This document shows, piece by piece, positions 7,148-11,743 of a stretch of DNA of 11,743 bases. Under the pieces are notes generated by a model, which was given only the letters and a program-made list of their open reading frames with translations, made no database searches and was not told the origin of the DNA. The position numbers were made by a program, and so were the translations under genes. The stretch covers positions 1-11,743 of the forward strand of contig CANFLP010000055.1 in the NCBI GenBank assembly GCA_947447835.1, read 5' to 3'. Every line of letters begins with the position of its first letter. Within the stretch, counting starts at the first letter, position 1. Source of the stretch: Bacteroidota bacterium (GTDB lineage: Bacteria; Bacteroidota; Bacteroidia; Chitinophagales; Chitinophagaceae).

Positions 7148-7214
7148 AGTTATTAGATTGATTACATCCTATATAAAAGATTTTCATACATTGGATGCGT
7201 TACGAAATTAAGCT

Positions 7215-7250
7215 AAAAAAAATCCCTCCCGATAATTCGGGAAGGATTTT
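7215..7250 (-). terminator. Intrinsic terminator of the exported Gfo/Idh/MocA gene
   Basis: Read on the minus strand, AATCCTTCCCGA and TCGGGAGGGATT pair over 12 bp with one G-U wobble and an ATTA loop, followed by a U-run (complement of A 7215-7222). On the plus strand the wobble becomes a C-A mismatch, so the element favours the minus strand. It lies about 20 bp after the stop at 7272 and isolates that gene from the downstream aminotransferase. Confidence 0.9.
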
Positions 7251-7271
7251 GAATGTATTTTAAGTTGAATA

Positions 7272-8726
7272 CTAAACACCCAAGCTCCAACCTTCACGAT
7301 AAGTTCTTTTAACAAACTGATTCGCTGGTTCAAAGTTGGTAATTTTCATGTTTGGACCATCCCATACTAACTGAATATTACGTCCAGGGTAAGTAGTTAA
7401 TCCTTTTTTATCTGTGCCTTTGTAATCATTACTTCTAATTGCAAGGTTACCCATTAATACAGATTCTGTTAATGGACCTGCAATATCAAAATGAGAACTT
7501 AATGTTTTTGCCTCTTTGCTACCCGGGCCAGCAATACAAGCTTCTACCCATGCTGCATAGTGTCCATTGTCGCCGTTTTTAACACGATCAACAGTTTGAG
7601 TAACGGTTGTAGTTTTTGTTAAGTTGGTAGGTAATAATTGAGGATTTACACCATAAGTGCCAGCCATCATTTTCCCTTTTGTTCCTACAAATATTACACC
7701 ATTACCACCATCGCCCATCACTTCATTTGGTCCTAATTCTTCTGGACGCTCTGGTTGAATACCGCCATCCATCCAATGTAATTTTACATCTGGCTTACCA
7801 TTTTGTCCTTTAAAGGTTAAAATAATATGTGATGATGCTGGTGGACTATCTGGAGAATATACTCTTTGCCAAGGTGCAGTGTAACGGGTTGCAACACTAC
7901 ATTCTGCAGACACTGGATATCCTAAACCTAATACTGCAAATGCTGGTGCCATAATATGACAAGCCATGTCTCCTAATGCACCGGTTCCGTAATCCCACCA
8001 ACCTCTCCAGTTAAATGGTAACAAGTCGGTGAAGTATTCTTTTTTAGGCGCTGTTCCTAACCACAAATCAAAATCTAATTCTTTTGGAATTTCATTTGCA
8101 GTAGCTGGACGAATTACACCTTGTGGCCATACTGGACGGTCTGTATAACAATAAACAGTATGTACATCTCCAATTAATCCTGCATTGTGCCAATCTTGTA
8201 ACATACGTACACCATCACCAGATGAACCTTGGTTACCCATTTGTGTAACTACATTATAATCATGTGCAGCTTTGGTCATCATACGTGCTTCGTAAATGTC
8301 ATGAGCCATTGGCTTTTGTACATAAACGTGTTTGTGTAATTGCATCGCTGCCATTGCTTGTACGGCGTGCATATGGTCAGGTGTAGAAACAGAACATGCA
8401 TCAATATGCATATGTTCTTTCTCTAACATTTCTCTATAGTCTTTATAAACTTTAGCTTTTGGATAACGTTGACGACTTTTTGCAGTTTGGCGTTCATCTA
8501 CATCGCATAAAAAAGCAATGTCTGCTTTCCCGCTATTGTAAAATGCAAATAAATCGCTTTCCCCTTTACCGCCAGCACCAATACCAGCAACTTGTAATTT
8601 ATCACTTGGTGCAGTAAATCCCTTACCGCCTAATACGTGTCTTGGCATAATGTAAAAGCCGCCAAGTGCTAAAGCAGAATTTCGAATAAAATCCCTTCTA
8701 GTGTTATCTAATTTTTTTTTGGACAT
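7272..8726 (-). CDS. Tat-exported Gfo/Idh/MocA-family oxidoreductase
   Basis: A 484-residue protein, longer than cytoplasmic members because of a leader and C-terminal insertions. The leader has TRRDFIRNSALALGGFYIMP (9-28), a clear Tat signal. The Rossmann domain starts at LQVAGIGAGGKG (44-55; GxGxxG at 48-53). VSTPDHMHA (113-121) and VQKPM (136-140, Gln replacing the Glu of EKP) follow. The C-terminal domain has WWDYGTGALGDMACH with Asp253 and His257, the usual active-site pair. Tat export fits a protein that binds NAD(P) before translocation and keeps it tightly. Related exported proteins occur in Bacteroidota and Planctomycetota and include GH109-type glycosidases, which use bound NAD to cleave glycosides by transient oxidation; whether this one is a glycosidase, a lyase partner or an oxidoreductase is open. 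It looks monocistronic, with a terminator just downstream. Confidence 0.9.
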   Translation of the reverse strand: MSKKKLDNTRRDFIRNSALALGGFYIMPRHVLGGKGFTAPSDKLQVAGIGAGGKGESDLFAFYNSGKADIAFLCDVDERQTAKSRQRYPKAKVYKDYREMLEKEHMHIDACSVSTPDHMHAVQAMAAMQLHKHVYVQKPMAHDIYEARMMTKAAHDYNVVTQMGNQGSSGDGVRMLQDWHNAGLIGDVHTVYCYTDRPVWPQGVIRPATANEIPKELDFDLWLGTAPKKEYFTDLLPFNWRGWWDYGTGALGDMACHIMAPAFAVLGLGYPVSAECSVATRYTAPWQRVYSPDSPPASSHIILTFKGQNGKPDVKLHWMDGGIQPERPEELGPNEVMGDGGNGVIFVGTKGKMMAGTYGVNPQLLPTNLTKTTTVTQTVDRVKNGDNGHYAAWVEACIAGPGSKEAKTLSSHFDIAGPLTESVLMGNLAIRSNDYKGTDKKGLTTYPGRNIQLVWDGPNMKITNFEPANQFVKRTYREGWSLGV

Positions 8727-8885
8727 AGCAATCTTTGTTGTGTGGTTTAAAATCGGTTTAATTCGATTAACAATCGTTCCGTTAAATTATTGAAAAATTG
8801 GGAAAAACAGTAATTATTTTGATGAGTGAACAAATCCCTGCTTCCTTTCGTTATTAAAGCTTAAATTGCTATATAATACTTTCGT
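8727..8885. promoter_or_regulatory. Divergent intergenic control region with clustered half-sites
   Basis: The region separates divergent starts at 8726 (minus) and 8886 (plus). It holds AATCG (8751-8755), CGATT (8764-8768) and AATCG (8772-8776), alternating inverted half-sites, plus the overlapping inverted pair TTAAC/GTTAA around 8768-8786; together these could be an operator close to the minus-strand start. For the plus gene, TTTTG (8817-8821), a 20-bp gap and TTCCTTTC (8842-8849) loosely resemble the Bacteroidota -33/-7 elements. No Shine-Dalgarno is seen before either start. Assignments are by eye and tentative. Confidence 0.35.
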
Positions 8886-10253
8886 ATGCAACCCTCAATT
8901 CAACAATTACGTACTTATTTCTTATCCGGTGCTACCCAGTCTTATGATTTTAGATTAAATCAACTTAAAAGACTTAAAAAAGTAGTACTTGAGTCTGAAA
9001 AAGAGCTTTATCAAGCCCTATATGCCGACCTTAAAAAGACCGATGAAGATGCTTGGGCAACCGAGGTAGGGTTTTTCTTAAGTGAGTTAAACTATACTAT
9101 CGAGCATTTGAAGGCTTGGATGCAACCTAATACCGTTTCAACCAATTTAGTGAACCAGCCATCTACTAGTTTTACCGTGCAGGAGCCTTTGGGTGTGGTT
9201 TGTATTATTGCTCCTTGGAACTACCCATTCCAACTGTTGTTCACACCTTTAATTGGGGCTATTGCTGGGGGGAATTGCGTAGTATTAAAACCAAGTGAGT
9301 TTGCACCAGCAACTGCTGCTGCAATGGGTAAAATTATTCATGCATTATTCCCTGACAATTATATACTTTATATGGAAGGCGAAGGTGCAACCGTATTGCC
9401 TCCATTATTAACTGAAAACCGATTTGATCATATTTTTTATACAGGTAGTACGATGGTTGGTAAAATCATTTACAAGTACGCTGCTGAACAATTAGTACCT
9501 GTGACTTTGGAGTTAGGTGGCAAAAGTCCAGCTGTGATTACCTCCGATGCTAATATTAGAGTTGCGGCGCGTCGTTTGGCCAACCCTAAATTTTCTAATT
9601 GTGGTCAAATGTGTATTGCTCCAGATTATATATTAGTGCCTACTGAATTAAAAGAGGAGTTGATAAAAGAATTAATCATTGCCATTCAATCATTTTATGG
9701 TGCAGATGCCGAAGCGTCTGAACACTATGGTAAAATCATTAATGACAAACAATGGTTGCGTTTAACTTCTTATTTATCGGATGGCGAAATAGTATACGGC
9801 GGAAAATCAAATAGAGAAAAATTATTTATTGAGCCAACTATTATGACGGGTGTGCATGCGGATGCAAAAATTATGCAGGACGAAATTTTTGGGCCAATAC
9901 TTCCTATTTTAACTTACCAGTCTAATGAAGAGGCTTTAGCGATTATTCAAAAGAATCCAAATCCTTTAGCATTTTATGTATTCACTGAAAATAAAGAAGA
10001 CGAACAATATTGGTTAACCAATGTGCCTTCGGGAGGTGCTTGTGTAAATAATGCAACCATGCATATTACCAATCATGACTTACCCTTTGGTGGAAGGGGT
10101 TTTAGCGGAATGGGAGGATATCATGGTAAACTAAGTTTTGATACATTCACACATACTAAGTCGGTATTAAAAACACCTACTTGGATTGACCCTAGTTTTA
10201 AATATCCGCCTTACAAAGGCAAAGCCTGGTTATTAAAAAGATTAATTGGTTAG
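8886..10253 (+). CDS. NAD(P)-dependent aldehyde dehydrogenase, class 3 type
   Basis: A 455-residue aldehyde dehydrogenase; this short length, lacking the extra N-terminal segment of 490-residue forms, is typical of the ALDH3 class. Motifs in order: PLGVVCIIAPWNYPF with Asn112 of the oxyanion hole, VVLKPSEFAPAT with the cofactor-binding Lys, FYTGSTMVGK, LELGGKSP with general base Glu209, NCGQMCIAPDY with catalytic Cys243, DEIFGPILPI, and LPFGGRGFSGMGGYHGK near the C-terminus. Cys243 and Glu209 coincide with the numbering familiar from mammalian ALDH3A1. It oxidises aldehydes, probably aliphatic or aromatic, to acids in the cytoplasm; no transmembrane tail is apparent. The start is the only ATG that preserves the N-terminal helix. 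The peroxidase gene follows within 70 bp on the same strand, and the two probably form a small detoxification unit. Confidence 0.93.
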   Translation: MQPSIQQLRTYFLSGATQSYDFRLNQLKRLKKVVLESEKELYQALYADLKKTDEDAWATEVGFFLSELNYTIEHLKAWMQPNTVSTNLVNQPSTSFTVQEPLGVVCIIAPWNYPFQLLFTPLIGAIAGGNCVVLKPSEFAPATAAAMGKIIHALFPDNYILYMEGEGATVLPPLLTENRFDHIFYTGSTMVGKIIYKYAAEQLVPVTLELGGKSPAVITSDANIRVAARRLANPKFSNCGQMCIAPDYILVPTELKEELIKELIIAIQSFYGADAEASEHYGKIINDKQWLRLTSYLSDGEIVYGGKSNREKLFIEPTIMTGVHADAKIMQDEIFGPILPILTYQSNEEALAIIQKNPNPLAFYVFTENKEDEQYWLTNVPSGGACVNNATMHITNHDLPFGGRGFSGMGGYHGKLSFDTFTHTKSVLKTPTWIDPSFKYPPYKGKAWLLKRLIG

Positions 10254-10322
10254 TAGTGCATATTTTAATTTCTTATTTGTAATAATATAATTGGTTCTGG
10301 TTTGAAAATAAAAAAATCTATC

Positions 10323-10979
10323 ATGATAAAAATTGCCATCGCTGTAGGCGTATTGGTTGCTGCTACTTTGCTAATGAAAAAAACAGGCATGTCTTATAGA
10401 CAATCTGTTTTAAAAACATTGTATCCAGCTATCATGTGGAGTAGTAAAGCAAATGGAAAGAAGCAAATACAATTTAACAAGGAACACGCAGTTCCATTGG
10501 CTTCCTTTTACAGCTTAGTTGCAAAGGACATTAATGGTAATGAAATTAAGTTTTCTGATTTCAAAGGGAAGAAAGTGTTAATTGTAAACACCGCTAGTAA
10601 TTGTGGTTTTACTGCACAATATGAAGCATTAGAAACATTGTATCGTCAGTTTGCTAACAAATTAATAATTATTGGATTTCCTTCCAATGATTTTAAAGAA
10701 CAAGAAAGTGCTGATAATAAAAACATAGATAATTTTTGCAAGAAAAATTATGGGGTTACATTTCCTTTAATGGAAAAATCAATCGTCATCAAGCAACAAC
10801 ATCAAAACGAAGTACATAAATGGTTGTCCGATATGACCATTAATGGATGGTGTCATCAAGAACCTACTTGGAACTTTTGTAAATATTTAGTGGATGAGCA
10901 AGGGGTACTTACTTATTATTTTCCAATGACTGTTGATCCACTTTCTGCTGAAGTTATTGCTGCTATTGAGGCTAAATAA
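10323..10979 (+). CDS. Glutathione peroxidase family (thiol peroxidase), N-terminally membrane-anchored
   Basis: The ATG at 10323 gives 218 residues. A TTG at 10302 in the same frame would add LKIKKSI, a lysine-rich segment that would also suit a signal anchor, so the start is not certain. Residues 3-18 are a hydrophobic segment, likely a signal anchor or uncleaved leader. The peroxidase domain (from about 60) has VNTASNCGFTAQY with peroxidatic Cys94, GFPSNDF, EQES with Gln127, and PTWNFCKYLVD with Trp183 and Asn184, so the catalytic tetrad Cys/Gln/Trp/Asn is complete. Cys139 in NFCKKNYGVTFP is at about the place of the resolving Cys of thioredoxin-dependent members. It reduces hydroperoxides, more probably with thioredoxin-like donors than glutathione. 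The usual Cys of GFPCNQF is Ser121 here, which is not part of the tetrad. It probably acts in the periplasm, on the membrane. Confidence 0.9.
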   Translation: MIKIAIAVGVLVAATLLMKKTGMSYRQSVLKTLYPAIMWSSKANGKKQIQFNKEHAVPLASFYSLVAKDINGNEIKFSDFKGKKVLIVNTASNCGFTAQYEALETLYRQFANKLIIIGFPSNDFKEQESADNKNIDNFCKKNYGVTFPLMEKSIVIKQQHQNEVHKWLSDMTINGWCHQEPTWNFCKYLVDEQGVLTYYFPMTVDPLSAEVIAAIEAK

Positions 10980-11002
10980 AATAAGCCCAAGCGGGCTTAT
11001 TT
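10979..11002. terminator. Bidirectional terminator between converging genes
   Basis: AAATAAGCCC and GGGCTTATTT form a perfect 10-bp stem around the AAGC tetraloop. The stem starts at the last base of the peroxidase stop codon. A/T-rich ends on both sides allow termination in both directions, serving the peroxidase (plus) and the Dus gene (minus, ending at 11027). The T-run is short, so efficiency is uncertain. Confidence 0.8.
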
Positions 11003-11026
11003 AGGTATTGTAATTATTTCTTTCAA

Positions 11027-11743
11027 TTAGTTAATAGGACAATGTTCATGGTAGTTTTCTAAAACAATTTTACCAGACTCAATTACCATGTCCTTGTATT
11101 GTTCCTTTATCTCATCTAATACCGATTCAATTTCTACAGGATCGGTGATACGTACCAGCTTTGCACGATAATCTTTTATGCTAGGTAACCCCTTTAAGTA
11201 ATTGGCATAGTGTCTTCTCATTTCATTAATACCCGCTATTGGTCCTTTCCATTCCAATGACTTTCTTAAATGTTTTCTTGCCACTTCTACTCTTTCTTCA
11301 ATAGTTGGATCAGCGCGCTTCGTACCTGTTTCTACAAAGTGTTTTATCTCTCTAAATATCCAAGGATATCCAATAGCAGCTCGACCAATCATAATACCAT
11401 CCACGCCATATCTGTTTTTGTACTCTACCGCTTTTTCAGGGGAGTTAATATCTCCGTTTCCAAAGATAGGAATGTTAATACGTGGGTCATTTTTCACGTC
11501 ACCAATCATCGTCCAATCTGCTTCGCCTTTATACATTTGCATTCTTGTACGTCCATGAATTGCCAATGCTTTAATACCAACGTCTTGTAATCGAACCGCT
11601 ACTTCGCGAATATTTTTACTATTCTCATCCCAGCCGAGTCTTGTTTTTACTGTCACTGGCAAATTGGTACTTTTAACAACAGCCTCAGTTAAGCGAACCA
11701 TTAAATCCAAGTCTTTTAAAACCCCAGCACCAGCACCTTTCAT
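11027..11743 (-). CDS. dusB: tRNA-dihydrouridine synthase, DusB-like (partial, N-terminus beyond right edge)
   Basis: 238 residues are visible, and the frame is open at the right edge; the ATG at 11743 matches an internal position (KGAGAGVLKDLDLM follows the catalytic Cys loop in Dus proteins), so the true start and the catalytic Cys lie outside. The FMN-binding TIM-barrel motifs are VTVKTRLGWD, AIHGRTRMQMYKGEADW, IPIFGNGDINSPEKA (phosphate-binding) and VDGIMIGRAAIGYPWIF. The C-terminal helical tRNA-binding domain includes INEMRRHYANYLKGLP. The enzyme reduces uridine to dihydrouridine in the D-loop of tRNAs using NADPH and FMN. The DusB assignment rests on overall similarity to the bacterial DusB/NifR3 group, to which Bacteroidota enzymes generally belong. 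It is unrelated to the sugar genes and probably housekeeping. Confidence 0.92.
   Translation of the reverse strand: MKGAGAGVLKDLDLMVRLTEAVVKSTNLPVTVKTRLGWDENSKNIREVAVRLQDVGIKALAIHGRTRMQMYKGEADWTMIGDVKNDPRINIPIFGNGDINSPEKAVEYKNRYGVDGIMIGRAAIGYPWIFREIKHFVETGTKRADPTIEERVEVARKHLRKSLEWKGPIAGINEMRRHYANYLKGLPSIKDYRAKLVRITDPVEIESVLDEIKEQYKDMVIESGKIVLENYHEHCPIN

Noticed and set aside
1690..7206. The 9-base word CGTTACGAA occurs at 1690-1698 and 7198-7206, both upstream of genes.
   Set aside because: Orientation and distance to the downstream start differ, and a 9-base match between AT-rich intergenic regions is not improbable by chance.
11270..11590. Plus-strand open frame of about 100 codons opposite the Dus gene.
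   Set aside because: Shadow of the conserved FMN-binding barrel coding sequence; no similarity or start context of its own.
11741..11743. ATG at the right edge as the start of the Dus protein.
   Set aside because: The sequence following it matches an internal part of Dus proteins after the catalytic Cys loop, so the gene continues outside the window.

Overview
The window looks like a chromosomal stretch from a member of the Bacteroidota, most like the Chitinophagaceae. The DNA is AT-rich. Translation starts are preceded by A/T-rich tracts rather than clear Shine-Dalgarno sites. Four proteins carry Tat leaders, two of them of the RRDF(L/I)RNSALA type common in this phylum. The gene content (Gfo/Idh/MocA oxidoreductases, TIM-barrel sugar isomerases, a GMC dehydrogenase with a Gluconate_2-dh3 subunit) is typical of these saprophytes. 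The genus assignment is inference.

Layout. Positions 1-1531 (minus strand) hold a two-gene unit without signal peptides: a Gfo/Idh/MocA oxidoreductase followed by a TIM-barrel sugar isomerase cut by the left edge. A divergent intergenic region of about 190 bp separates it from a plus-strand unit (1723-5815). That unit encodes a Tat-exported hydroxypyruvate-isomerase-like protein, a GMC-family FAD dehydrogenase, its small subunit (a Tat lipoprotein candidate) and a second Tat-exported TIM-barrel protein. It ends at a strong hairpin terminator (5836-5870). Converging on it is a minus-strand class V aminotransferase (5963-7147). Next is a minus-strand, apparently single-gene unit for a Tat-exported Gfo/Idh/MocA protein (7272-8726) with its own terminator. 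Divergent from that are an aldehyde dehydrogenase (8886-10253) and a membrane-anchored glutathione peroxidase (10323-10979). A perfect 10-bp hairpin separates these from a converging tRNA-dihydrouridine synthase truncated by the right edge.

How the genes may work together. The left half reads as a carbohydrate oxidation module split between compartments. Outside the cytoplasmic membrane, the GMC/small-subunit dehydrogenase would oxidise a sugar or glycoside, as glucoside 3-dehydrogenases and FAD glucose/gluconate dehydrogenases do. The exported TIM-barrel proteins would then isomerise, eliminate or epimerise the keto-sugar. After uptake, the cytoplasmic oxidoreductase and isomerase pair would carry out further redox and isomerisation steps. 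The ingredients resemble known 3-keto-glycoside pathways, but the substrate cannot be read from the sequence, and no transporter, regulator or DUF1080-type keto-glycoside hydrolase lies in the window. The right half (aminotransferase, aldehyde dehydrogenase, peroxidase, Dus) is ordinary metabolism, detoxification and RNA modification. I see no RNA genes, mobile elements or CRISPR arrays, and no gene-free stretch longer than 300 bases.
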